Assembly (NCBI RefSeq): GCF_947038635.1
Contig: NZ_CAMQXC010000013.1
Location: 1-34,549, forward strand
Direction of reading: 5' to 3'
Source of the DNA: an uncultured Cetobacterium sp.
GTDB lineage: Bacteria; Fusobacteriota; Fusobacteriia; Fusobacteriales; Fusobacteriaceae
DNA length: 34,549 nucleotides
In this document: one piece after another, positions 1 to 8,819 of the stretch
How the letters are laid out: each line of letters begins with the position of its first letter
Position numbering within the stretch: the first letter of the stretch is position 1
Made by a program: the position numbers and the translations under genes
The notes under the pieces: model-generated
What the model was told of the DNA's origin: nothing
Databases searched by the model: none
The model's input: only the letters and a program-made list of their open reading frames with translations

Positions 1-350
1 ACAGTTACTCCTACAGTGCTATTCAAAGCTTCTATAGTTTCTGCTAATGTTTTTTTTGTTACCTCTTCTAAAGAATCTTCTAGATTTATATCACTGTGTA
101 TTTTATTTTTTGATGAACTTTTTTTATTTTCTAAATCTCTTTCTAATTGTAACTTAAATGCTATATATCCTGAAAATCCTATTTTTTTTATAAATTTAAT
201 AATTGAAGATTGACTTACCCCTATCTTTTTAGCTAACTCTGTCGAAGTAATCTCTCCTATTATATTTTTATTTTTAACAACATATGAAGCAATTATCTTC
301 TCACTTTCAGACAAATTATTTTTCATACTTTTTATAATATTTTCAATCAT
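1..350 (-). CDS. RpiR/MurR-family transcriptional regulator, N-terminal part (runs off window edge)
   Basis: Reverse complement from ATG at 350 reads MIENIIKSMKNNLSESEKIIASYVVKNKNIIGEITSTELAKKIGVSQSSIIKFIKKIGFSGYIAFKLQLERDLE..., a typical RpiR HTH. RBS GGAGGAATT lies upstream. Not in the ORF track because it is open at the edge. Confidence 0.85.
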   Translation of the reverse strand, partial: MIENIIKSMKNNLSESEKIIASYVVKNKNIIGEITSTELAKKIGVSQSSIIKFIKKIGFSGYIAFKLQLERDLENKKSSSKNKIHSDINLEDSLEEVTKKTLAETIEALNSTVGVT

Positions 351-454
351 AATTCCTCCTTTACAAACATATATTACATCATACAAACTATAAAATCAAG
401 AATTTTTTATTTTATTTATTATATTTTATATAGAATATTTTATTCCTAGAATTA

Positions 455-483
455 AATAAAAAAGTGGAGAAATACTTCTCCAC
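455..483 (-). terminator. Intrinsic terminator of the glm-mal-cit operon
   Basis: On the minus strand GTGGAGAA-GTAT-TTCTCCAC is followed by TTTTTTATTT, just after the citF stop. Confidence 0.85.
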
Positions 484-489
484 AAAATT

Positions 490-2028
490 TTATTTTACTT
501 TTTTTATTGTATCTACAACAGTACCATCTCTATACTCAACAACTGCAACTATTTCATCTTCAAACTCAATCTCATTCTCTTGTCCAGTCATATTTCTAGC
601 TATCTCTCTTAACTCCTCTATTGTTTTTATTGGAAGTTTAGAATCTTTAAATTTTTCTAATAAATCTTTTCTTAAAGGATTTATAGCAATTCCTCTTTCA
701 GTCACAAGAATATCAACTGTTTCACCTGGTGTAGTTAATGTTGTAACCTTATCTTTTACAACAGACATTCTAGAGTTAACAAGTTGCGATACTATTATAC
801 ATAATTTTGAACCTGCTGCAGTATCTGAGTGACCACCTGATCCTCCCATTATAACTCCATTAGATCCTGTTGTTACATTTACATTGAAGTTTGTATCAAT
901 CTCTGTTGCCCCTAAAATAACAACATCTAATTTATTTACAACTGCTCCTTTATTGTTTGCATTGGCATACATTGATGCTGACATCGTTATATGTGCTGGA
1001 TTTTCCTTAGCTGATTTTATAGCATCTAAATCAAAACATTGAACATCAAATAAAGCTTTGAATAACCCCTCTTTATACATATCAACAATATATCCTGTTA
1101 TTCCTCCAGATGCAAAACTTCCACAAATCTCTTTTTGTTTCATTATATTTTTTAGCTGTGCTGCAACAGCCAAAGAGATTCCTCCCGCACCAGTTTGGAA
1201 ACTCATACCATTTTTTAAATATCCAGATTCCTCAATAAATTTTGCTGTTAAATCTGCAACTTTTAATCCAATGGGATTTTTAGTTATTTGAGTTGTTCCT
1301 GATACAATTCCTTTTGGATCTCCTATTGCATCTACAACTAAAACATAGTCTACTAAAGTTTGATTTATTTCAATTGTTGTATTTGGATACTCAACTAAAT
1401 TATCTGTTATAGCTACAACTATGTTTGCTAACTCTGCATCTGTATGAGCATATCCTAATGCTCCACAAGCTGATTTCCCATCTACACCATTTATATTTCC
1501 ATATTCGTCACTTGTAGGAGCTGCCATGAATGCAATATCAATAGTTCTCTCTCCTGATTCAAATATTCTTGCTCTTCCACCATGTGTATGCATTATAGCC
1601 GGTCTTTCTAACTTTCCTTGAGATATAGCTTCAGCTACTGGCCCAGATATATATGCAGCATATATTTGAGTTACTACCTTTTCTTCTATCATTTTTACTA
1701 ACCCTTTATGACAAGGAAATATAGAACTTGCTGCTATTGTTATATCTTTATATCCTCTTTTTGCAATCTCTTCCATTACCATATTTAAAACAAAATCTCC
1801 ATTTCTTAAATGGTGATGAAATGATACTACCATTCCATCTTTCAATGGTAATTTATCCATTAATTTGTTTAAATCTGTATGTAATTTTGAATCTTGAGCA
1901 GATATAGTTTTAAATTTAAAATCCTTTTTTATTACTCCATCTTTATTTGAAAGATATCCTTTATATTGTTTTACTTCTCCATATCCTTCTATAAATTCAG
2001 GAATTTCTCTTCCTAAAATATTTTTCAT
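490..2028 (-). CDS. citF: Citrate lyase alpha subunit family (citrate/citramalate CoA-transferase)
   Basis: 512 aa with CitF-like sequence (LSNKDGVIKKDFKFKTISAQDSKLHTDLNKLMDKLPLKDGMVVSFHHHLRNGD; TGSNGVIMGGSGGHSDTAAG). Adjacent to citE and citD. Confidence 0.93.
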   Translation of the reverse strand: MKNILGREIPEFIEGYGEVKQYKGYLSNKDGVIKKDFKFKTISAQDSKLHTDLNKLMDKLPLKDGMVVSFHHHLRNGDFVLNMVMEEIAKRGYKDITIAASSIFPCHKGLVKMIEEKVVTQIYAAYISGPVAEAISQGKLERPAIMHTHGGRARIFESGERTIDIAFMAAPTSDEYGNINGVDGKSACGALGYAHTDAELANIVVAITDNLVEYPNTTIEINQTLVDYVLVVDAIGDPKGIVSGTTQITKNPIGLKVADLTAKFIEESGYLKNGMSFQTGAGGISLAVAAQLKNIMKQKEICGSFASGGITGYIVDMYKEGLFKALFDVQCFDLDAIKSAKENPAHITMSASMYANANNKGAVVNKLDVVILGATEIDTNFNVNVTTGSNGVIMGGSGGHSDTAAGSKLCIIVSQLVNSRMSVVKDKVTTLTTPGETVDILVTERGIAINPLRKDLLEKFKDSKLPIKTIEELREIARNMTGQENEIEFEDEIVAVVEYRDGTVVDTIKKVK

Positions 2029-2047
2029 TAGAACACCTCACCCTAAA

Positions 2048-2920
2048 TTAATCTAATAATCCAATCATTTCAGCAATTTCTAAAGTTTGGATAGCTCTAT
2101 TTATAATTGGAAGATCAACCATCTTTCCATCTAAAGAGAACACACCTAACCCTTCTTTTTCAGCTTCTTCTTTTGCTGTCATAACTCTTAAAGCATGATT
2201 TATCTCCTGCTTTGTTGGAGAATACACTTCATGAATTGTATCTATTTGTCTTGGATTTATAGCTAACTTCCCAGAGAATCCTAACATTTTAGCTTTTCTC
2301 GAATCTGCAGCTAATCCCTCATAATCATTTGTATCAGTAAAAGGTGTATCTATTGCATCTACTTTTAATGCTTTACAAGCATTTACTACCTTTGTTCTTG
2401 CATAAAACAACTCTTCTGAATCTTTAGTTCTTTTTACTGCTAAATCTGCAGCTAAATCTTCTCCACCTAATAAAACAGCTTGAATTCTATTAGAAGATTT
2501 TATTGTTTCATAAACTGTTTCTACTCCATAAGCTGTTTCTACTAACGCATGAACTTTTATAGTTCCTACTTCAAATCCTTCCTCTTTTTCGATTCTTTCT
2601 AACTCTTTTTCTAAAACTTCCATATCTTCTGGAGTAGCTTTTGGAAGTAGTATTGCATCTGGCTTTAATCTAGCCATCTTATCTATATCTGTCATTGCAA
2701 ATGGAGATGATAATGGATTTATTCTTATTACAACTTCTGTTTCTCCATAATTCATCGTTCTCATAGCTTCTGTTACTAATATTCTTGCTGCATCTTTTTC
2801 TGTCAAAGCAACTGCATCTTCTAAATCAAATATTACTGAATCTGCTCCAAATGTATCTGCTGTTTGTAGCATTCCTGGATTATTTCCAGGCATAAATAAC
2901 ATTGTTCTTCTTAATTTCAC
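2048..2920 (-). CDS. citE: Citrate lyase beta subunit family (citryl/citramalyl-CoA lyase)
   Basis: 290 aa, MKLRRTMLFMPGNNPGMLQTADTFGADSVIFDLEDAV..., typical CitE. GTG start. Confidence 0.93.
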   Translation of the reverse strand: MKLRRTMLFMPGNNPGMLQTADTFGADSVIFDLEDAVALTEKDAARILVTEAMRTMNYGETEVVIRINPLSSPFAMTDIDKMARLKPDAILLPKATPEDMEVLEKELERIEKEEGFEVGTIKVHALVETAYGVETVYETIKSSNRIQAVLLGGEDLAADLAVKRTKDSEELFYARTKVVNACKALKVDAIDTPFTDTNDYEGLAADSRKAKMLGFSGKLAINPRQIDTIHEVYSPTKQEINHALRVMTAKEEAEKEGLGVFSLDGKMVDLPIINRAIQTLEIAEMIGLLD

Positions 2921-2947
2921 ACTAACACCTCACCTTAAAAGGAATAT

Positions 2948-3217
2948 TTAACAACCTCTTTTAACAGCACCCTCAATTCTGGCTCTTATTGTATAATCTA
3001 AAGCTCCTTTATCTTGAGCTTTTACCAAAACTGAAGTAATTCCCATCTCTTTTAATTTCTCTTCAATAACCATCTTTATATGATTTCCAAACTGCTTTTC
3101 TACAACACTTTCTAATTCAATACTTATCCCATTTTCACTTGGAGTTAACATTATAAATATATCATTAGACTCTAATGTTCCACACTTAGCGGGTTTATTT
3201 ATTGTCATTCTATTCAC
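2948..3217 (-). CDS. citD: Citrate lyase acyl carrier protein (gamma subunit family)
   Basis: 89 aa with a CGTLESND motif near the N terminus, like the CitD prosthetic-group serine region. Upstream of citE. Confidence 0.92.
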   Translation of the reverse strand: MNRMTINKPAKCGTLESNDIFIMLTPSENGISIELESVVEKQFGNHIKMVIEEKLKEMGITSVLVKAQDKGALDYTIRARIEGAVKRGC

Positions 3218-3243
3218 CTCTTAGAATTTTCTATAAAATTAAA

Positions 3244-3272
3244 GGAAAAGGTAGGAGACCCCCACCTTTTCC
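3244..3272 (-). terminator. Intercistronic hairpin between mal and citD (partial terminator or processing site)
   Basis: Minus strand GGAAAAGGT ... ACCTTTTCC followed by TTTAATTTT. Confidence 0.55.
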
Positions 3273-3288
3273 CAGAATTAAAAGTCTA

Positions 3289-4530
3289 TTACTTTCTTCT
3301 GTTTACTAAAGCTTCTACTCTGCTCATTTCATTAAATACAATCATGTATCCTTCGTCAACACCCATTCCTGGTTTTGCTAAAACTTGAAGAGCTCCACAT
3401 GCCATAGCTATGTTAGTAGTAACTTCAGCCGATCTGTTAGTCTCGTTACAAGTTCCTCCACAGTAAGAACCAATTCCTACTTTGTTACAGTAAAGAATTG
3501 CATCTGCTATGTTATTTACTCCTCCTAAATCTGGAGTTTTTATTTGAACTACGTGTCCAGCTTTAGCATCAGCAAAAGCTGCGATATCCTCATAAGTGTT
3601 ACACCACTCATCAGCAACTAACTCGATTCCCATATTTCTTCTATCTACTTCAGCTGTTAATGCTGCTAAAGCTTCAATTTGCTTATCTCTATCCTCTACG
3701 TCCATAGGACCTTCAATTCTTAATTTAAATGGTTTTGCTGCATCTACTAACGTTTGTAAATAGTCTGCCATTTTTGTTGTATCTCCATCAAATGCTGCTC
3801 CAATTGTTCCATATACATCTATGTGTAAAATAGGAGTGTAGTCTTCTGAATCTCTTAAGTGGATTATTCTATCTCTTAACCATCCAACATACTCAAGTAA
3901 TAACTCTCCATTTTTACCTAATTTTGTTTCTACATGATTTATTAAAGCATGTGGTAAAACATCAGCAGATTTTATAATCATTTTGTCTGCATTCTCGTAT
4001 CTGTTATCTCCTGATTGAGTGAATATAGGTCTTTTTGAAATTTCTAAACCTGTATTATAGTCTTTTTGAATAACTTCAGCCATAGTTACTTTTCTAGCTT
4101 TTGCTACAGCATCTAATAAAGCTTGAGTAATTCCATATCTTATAGCAGTATGTAATCTTTTTCCATCTAATAACATTCCATCAAACTCTTCAGCTAATGA
4201 TTTGAAGTTCTCTAACTCTTTTCCAATTAACTTTGGAGCGATTTCTTTTTCAATTACTGGAATAAAATCTTTAGCAAGGAATAATGGGTCTCTTCCTCCC
4301 GCACCAGAATATTGTACTGCTGCACAATCTCCAAATGCTACTTGACCATCTTCTAATATTAATTGTACAGAGATTGCTTCTCCAGCTTGTCTAATTGAAG
4401 TAAATCCTTCTGTTACTGGCTCTCCTACATAAGCAAATCCATCATGTCCTGCTCCTTTTTTTATAGCTCTTTGGTCATCAAAGTAAAAACCTGTTTTTCC
4501 TGCTGAACATACTACATCAACTATTCTCAT
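3289..4530 (-). CDS. mal: Methylaspartate ammonia-lyase
   Basis: 413 aa, enolase-superfamily fold, MRIVDVVCSAGKTGFYFDDQRAIKKGAGHDGFAYVG...; next to glutamate mutase genes. Confidence 0.95.
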   Translation of the reverse strand: MRIVDVVCSAGKTGFYFDDQRAIKKGAGHDGFAYVGEPVTEGFTSIRQAGEAISVQLILEDGQVAFGDCAAVQYSGAGGRDPLFLAKDFIPVIEKEIAPKLIGKELENFKSLAEEFDGMLLDGKRLHTAIRYGITQALLDAVAKARKVTMAEVIQKDYNTGLEISKRPIFTQSGDNRYENADKMIIKSADVLPHALINHVETKLGKNGELLLEYVGWLRDRIIHLRDSEDYTPILHIDVYGTIGAAFDGDTTKMADYLQTLVDAAKPFKLRIEGPMDVEDRDKQIEALAALTAEVDRRNMGIELVADEWCNTYEDIAAFADAKAGHVVQIKTPDLGGVNNIADAILYCNKVGIGSYCGGTCNETNRSAEVTTNIAMACGALQVLAKPGMGVDEGYMIVFNEMSRVEALVNRRK

Positions 4531-4553
4531 TTTAATTCCTCCTGATTTTTACG

Positions 4554-4571
4554 AGGGAGATCTCTCTCCCT
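4554..4571 (-). other. Intercistronic hairpin between glmE and mal
   Basis: AGGGAGA-TCTC-TCTCCCT, a 7-bp perfect stem in the 91-bp gap, close upstream of the mal RBS. Confidence 0.5.
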
Positions 4572-4621
4572 AACTTTTATAATAAATCAAATTTTAAATA
4601 ATATTTTTATTCTTATAGAAA

Positions 4622-6079
4622 TTATTTTGTTGCTGGTCTTCCAATTAATGTTCCTTTTCCTACAGCAAATATATCATCTACTGTCATTTGGAAACTTATT
4701 TCTCTTCCTTCAAAATCTGCTCTTTCTTGTAATTTAGCAGTATGGAAAGCTTTTATATCCTCTGATAAAGGTAAGTTTCCTGCATTTAAATATCTGATCA
4801 TTCCATTATTATCTCTTGCTGGTAACATTTTTCCTGCATTGTACTTTGATGGTGCAAATGGAATATCTAAAACTCCTTGCTCAAATGCTTTAACAGTTCC
4901 TACTGCTAAATCTCCTTTTCCTAATTCAAGTACTTTATCGATAATTTGCTTAACTTCTCTTTTTATCATATCTTTTTCAAATTGAACTTCTTCAGAGTTT
5001 GGCAAGTTTTGTCCTCTTAATAAGTTTAATACCATTTTTGTTGCTCTGATTCCCATTGCGTTAGCTTCTTTTGTTGGTACTCCAATAGCCTCGTGAGGTG
5101 TTTTTACGATAACTTTTGTTGCTCCTGCTAATGCTGCTGCTGATGCTCCATTTGAAATAACTCCAAAGGCTTTAGCTTCATCTTCAGGGAATCCTCCCAT
5201 CCATTGGTGGAATACAGAAGTTAATTGCATATTTTCATAACCGAACTCTTTACAGTACTCCTCAGCTTGCTCCATCATAGATCTTACTGCAGCAACGTCT
5301 TGTACTAAGTTTCCACATTGTCCATATCCTAAAGTGATATTTTTAACTCCTTGCTCAGCAGCTAGTAAACACTCAATGATTTGAACAGCATTTGAAATTG
5401 ATGGTGGAACTAATGTTCCTGTTAGTGGTCCAAATGGTTCTCTATTGATAGAAACTCCTTGCTCTTCGTACCATCCAACTAATCTATCACAATATTGCCA
5501 ATCTCTTATTGTTTGCTCTAAACTTACTGATTTTGCGTAAGGAATGTTATAAGATATTCCTCCACCCTCGTTTGATGTATATCCAGCAGCTAGCATTATC
5601 TCTGATAATAATCTAGCATCTGGAGTTCCATGTCTTAATTGTAAAGGTAAGTTTACTGCTTCTACAACTTCTCTACAACCTTTAACTCCATGGTTTACAC
5701 CTGGGAATCCATTTAATAATGATCTTCCTGCTTTTTTAGACTCTTCAATTCCTTTTTCACAGTTCTCATATTTATTTTGTCTTGTGTAAGAATCTATTGT
5801 AGATGGTAATAAATCAGCTCCACCCTCTTTATCTAAGAAATTTAATAACTCAATATGTTGCTCAATTAAAGCAACTCCCGCTCTTGGTTGAGCTAAAGTT
5901 ATATTTTTTACTTTTGCATCTATTAATTTTTTAGCGAAGTTTTTGTGCTCAGGTAAAGCTTTGTGATAAGCTACAGCTTCCTCTAAATTTACATCCGCCC
6001 CTGTTGGCCACTGCTTTAAAACCTCTTCTCTTATTTTAAAGAACTCTTCATCGGTCCATTTTTTAAATTTTAAATTCAT
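4622..6079 (-). CDS. glmE: Methylaspartate (glutamate) mutase epsilon subunit
   Basis: 485 aa, [44 protein letters not shown]..., typical GlmE/MutE. Confidence 0.95.
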   Translation of the reverse strand: MNLKFKKWTDEEFFKIREEVLKQWPTGADVNLEEAVAYHKALPEHKNFAKKLIDAKVKNITLAQPRAGVALIEQHIELLNFLDKEGGADLLPSTIDSYTRQNKYENCEKGIEESKKAGRSLLNGFPGVNHGVKGCREVVEAVNLPLQLRHGTPDARLLSEIMLAAGYTSNEGGGISYNIPYAKSVSLEQTIRDWQYCDRLVGWYEEQGVSINREPFGPLTGTLVPPSISNAVQIIECLLAAEQGVKNITLGYGQCGNLVQDVAAVRSMMEQAEEYCKEFGYENMQLTSVFHQWMGGFPEDEAKAFGVISNGASAAALAGATKVIVKTPHEAIGVPTKEANAMGIRATKMVLNLLRGQNLPNSEEVQFEKDMIKREVKQIIDKVLELGKGDLAVGTVKAFEQGVLDIPFAPSKYNAGKMLPARDNNGMIRYLNAGNLPLSEDIKAFHTAKLQERADFEGREISFQMTVDDIFAVGKGTLIGRPATK

Positions 6080-6101
6080 TGATCAGATTCCTCCTCAAAA
6101 C

Positions 6102-7517
6102 TTATACTTCAATCAGATATTTTTTCATTATTTTTATCGCTAAATCCGGCTCTTTTTGAGCTAATAATCCCATAGATGATAGAATATATGTCTTATCTAC
6201 CATAAATTTTGGGTTTTCTGGTTTTAAATATATCGGTTCTGCTGGATTAAATTTTCCAGCCTCTAAAATCCCTCTTGGATTCTCACTATGAACGATAACT
6301 CCCCCAGTTCCTATTATATAAGGTGCATTTAAAAGATCTTTACCACTTTGATTAAACATTGTTCCCATAGGTGTATATATACACTCTAAAACTCCACAAT
6401 GTCTAGTCATTGATAGCTCTGTTGCAACTTTAGCCATTGCTTCATCAAACAAAATTTCTTCTTTTGATTGAGGAACCATTTTTATATGATCATGTCTATA
6501 GCTACAGTGACCTTTTACATCCCATTTTTTATCTACATCATTTAAATAATTTCTTATTTTTCTAGTTCCAGCTGCTTCCAATAAAGAGATTGCCGAATAT
6601 CTCATCCCTAAATCTCCCTCAACAGTTCTTTTAGCAACAGGATCTTCTAATCCTTTTAAGAGAACACCAGGTTTTGATGGATCACCTTTTCCTATAGAAT
6701 GAATATCTGTAGTCGCTCCACCAATATCAACTATAATTAAATCTCCAATTCCATCTTCTTCGTCTGTTCCTTCTGATAGTACTTCTGCTGCTTTTAATAC
6801 TGCTGCTGGAGTAGGCATTAATATTCCACTAATAAAACTTTCAGCCTTCTTCATTCCTTTTGCTTCTATTATCTTATTCATGAATACTTTTCTTATTTCT
6901 TCACGAGCTGGCTCAACATTAAGCTTATTTATTTTTGGCATAACATTGTCAGCCATATAATAATCTAATCCTGCTTCAGAAAAAATTCTTTCTATTTCGT
7001 CTGATGCTGCTTTATTTCCTGCTACAATAATTGGCTTTCTTATATCATGCTCAACTATTAATCTAGCATTATGTATTATACACTCTTTGTTTCCACCGTC
7101 AGTTCCACCAGCTAAAAGAATTATATCTATTGGAGAGTTTTTAATCTCTTCCATCTCACGAGAGTTTAATTCATATGAGTATGTTTTCATAACTCTTGCC
7201 CCTGCTCCTAAAGCTGCTTTTTTCGCTGCTTCAGCTGTCAGTTCTGGAACTAATCCGATTGCAACCATTTTCAATCCACCAGCTGCTGATGAACATGCTA
7301 TTTTGTCCACAAATTCAACTTGTGATATCGGAATTTCTTTCTCAATCTCTTTTACAAGTTTCTCATAAGCTTTATCAAAACCAATCATTATATCATCTTC
7401 TACAGTTGTTATATCTTTAGCAGTTGCTAGAATTCTTTCTCCTACTAAATCTATCGCTGTTAACTTTGTATATGTACTACCAAAGTCAATAGTTAGATAA
7501 CATTTCATAGAAATCAT
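6102..7517 (-). CDS. glmL: GlmL/MutL, glutamate mutase-associated ASKHA ATPase
   Basis: 471 aa with ATPase motifs TIDFGSTYTK and IVDIGGATTDIHS. Start could be the downstream in-frame ATG (MKCYLTIDFGS). Confidence 0.92.
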   Translation of the reverse strand: MISMKCYLTIDFGSTYTKLTAIDLVGERILATAKDITTVEDDIMIGFDKAYEKLVKEIEKEIPISQVEFVDKIACSSAAGGLKMVAIGLVPELTAEAAKKAALGAGARVMKTYSYELNSREMEEIKNSPIDIILLAGGTDGGNKECIIHNARLIVEHDIRKPIIVAGNKAASDEIERIFSEAGLDYYMADNVMPKINKLNVEPAREEIRKVFMNKIIEAKGMKKAESFISGILMPTPAAVLKAAEVLSEGTDEEDGIGDLIIVDIGGATTDIHSIGKGDPSKPGVLLKGLEDPVAKRTVEGDLGMRYSAISLLEAAGTRKIRNYLNDVDKKWDVKGHCSYRHDHIKMVPQSKEEILFDEAMAKVATELSMTRHCGVLECIYTPMGTMFNQSGKDLLNAPYIIGTGGVIVHSENPRGILEAGKFNPAEPIYLKPENPKFMVDKTYILSSMGLLAQKEPDLAIKIMKKYLIEV

Positions 7518-7549
7518 CTCTTTTCTTTAAGTTTATTAGATTTGGATAA

Positions 7550-7963
7550 TTAAATTCCTAAATCTGATTTTAAATCTTCTGTTGTTAATTCAATTGGAGT
7601 TCCTGGTCTATAAACTCTATTGAATCCCATAGCTTTAAATCTAGATTCTACATCTGACCAATCTTGTTTTCCAACAACAATGTTTCCTCCAACATAAAGT
7701 AAGATATCTTTTAATCCAGCTTCTTCACACTTTTCTCTCATCCCTTGACAGTCTAATTCACCATGTCCATATAAAGATGATACGATTATTGCATCAGCCT
7801 TTGTTTCTACTGCAGCATTAATGAAATCAATTTGTGGAGATAAAACTCCTATATTGATTACTTCAAATCCATTGCTCTCTAATACGTGGTGTATAATTTT
7901 ATTTCCTACTGCATGACAGTCAGAACCAATTACACCAATTACTACTTTCTTTCCATTTTTCAT
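7550..7963 (-). CDS. glmS: Methylaspartate (glutamate) mutase sigma subunit, B12-binding
   Basis: [29 protein letters not shown]...; the DxHxxG motif (SDCHAVG) is the B12 base-off/His-on signature. The track starts at GTG 7975, but ATG at 7963 has AGGTG at better spacing. Confidence 0.94.
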   Translation of the reverse strand: MKNGKKVVIGVIGSDCHAVGNKIIHHVLESNGFEVINIGVLSPQIDFINAAVETKADAIIVSSLYGHGELDCQGMREKCEEAGLKDILLYVGGNIVVGKQDWSDVESRFKAMGFNRVYRPGTPIELTTEDLKSDLGI

Positions 7964-8180
7964 TGAAAATAACACCTCACTATTTTTTTTCCTATAAAAA
8001 ACAAACTTTTATAATATATTTTATACACTACGTTTTAAAAAAACACAATAGAAATAATAAATTTATATCATTGATTTTTCAACTATTTATAAAATATATT
8101 ATAACTATTCGCTTCTTATCTATGTATTTTATTTTTTTCCTACATTAATATATCTATCTATATCGAATCGTATGATTTCA

Positions 8181-8209
8181 TTGATTTTTTTTTATATTTA
8201 TGCTATACT
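8181..8209 (+). promoter_or_regulatory. Sigma70-type promoter of the rimP-nusA-infB operon
   Basis: TTGATT-17 nt-TATACT with extended TGc before the -10. Confidence 0.7.
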
Positions 8210-8238
8210 CTAAATGGATAATTTATACTAGAGCTGAC

Positions 8239-8261
8239 AAGAGTGGGGAAATCCCACTCTT
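8239..8261 (+). promoter_or_regulatory. rimP leader hairpin (candidate attenuator)
   Basis: AAGAGTGGG-GAAAT-CCCACTCTT, 9-bp perfect stem followed by a U-rich tract, located between promoter and rimP start. Confidence 0.6.
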
Positions 8262-8297
8262 TCTTTATAGTTTTTATTTGGAAAGAGGTGAATTTTT

Positions 8298-8783
8298 ATG
8301 ATAAAACTTGATAAAAGAGAGATGGAAGAAACTCTTTTAAAAATAGAAAAAGTTGTTATTCCAGCTATCGAAAAAAGAGAAGTTGATTTAGTTGACTTAG
8401 AATATATTCAAGAAGGTGGATATTTATACGTACGTATTTTTATAGAGAAACCTGAAGGTGATATTACTCTTGAAGATTGCGGTGCTCTTAGCAACGATAT
8501 TGATGAAGCTATTGATGCTTTAATTCCTCATAAGTTCTTTTTAGAGGTTTCTTCTCCAGGAGTTGAAAGACCTTTAAAGAAAGAGTCTGACTTTGTTAGA
8601 TTTAATGGTGAGAAAATTAAGGTTAGTTTAAAGCATAAGCTTAATGATAACAAGAATTTTGAAGGTATTATTGAAGATTTTAAAGATGAAACACTTTTCT
8701 TAAATATAAAAGGTGAAACTCTTGAAATACCTTTTAAAGAGATTAAAAAAGCAAATATTGTCTTTGATTTTAGTGATATTTAA
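8298..8783 (+). CDS. rimP: Ribosome maturation factor RimP
   Basis: 161 aa; YLYVRIFIEKPEGDITLEDCGALSNDIDEAID...FLEVSSPGVERPLKK; directly upstream of nusA. Confidence 0.95.
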   Translation: MIKLDKREMEETLLKIEKVVIPAIEKREVDLVDLEYIQEGGYLYVRIFIEKPEGDITLEDCGALSNDIDEAIDALIPHKFFLEVSSPGVERPLKKESDFVRFNGEKIKVSLKHKLNDNKNFEGIIEDFKDETLFLNIKGETLEIPFKEIKKANIVFDFSDI

Positions 8784-8819
8784 TTATTTATTTAGTTATA
8801 GTTAGGAGGAAAACCCATT

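Noticed and set aside
16-213. Plus-strand 65-aa ORF
   Set aside because: Antisense to the RpiR regulator reading frame; translation looks like a spurious low-complexity product.
464-1291. Plus-strand ORFs 464..832 and 1058..1291
   Set aside because: Antisense to the well-supported citF gene; no recognisable protein features.
7087-7420. Plus-strand ORFs 7087..7368 and 7196..7420
   Set aside because: Antisense to glmL; no RBS or family signature.
7963-8148. 61-aa ORF in the divergent intergenic region
   Set aside because: Composition reflects AT-rich DNA (F, I, Y, K rich); overlaps the glmS 5' end and has no RBS.
7976-8180. Possible cobalamin riboswitch upstream of B12-dependent glutamate mutase
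   Set aside because: No B12-box-like GCCACTG or sufficiently GC-containing structured element seen; the region is almost entirely A/T.
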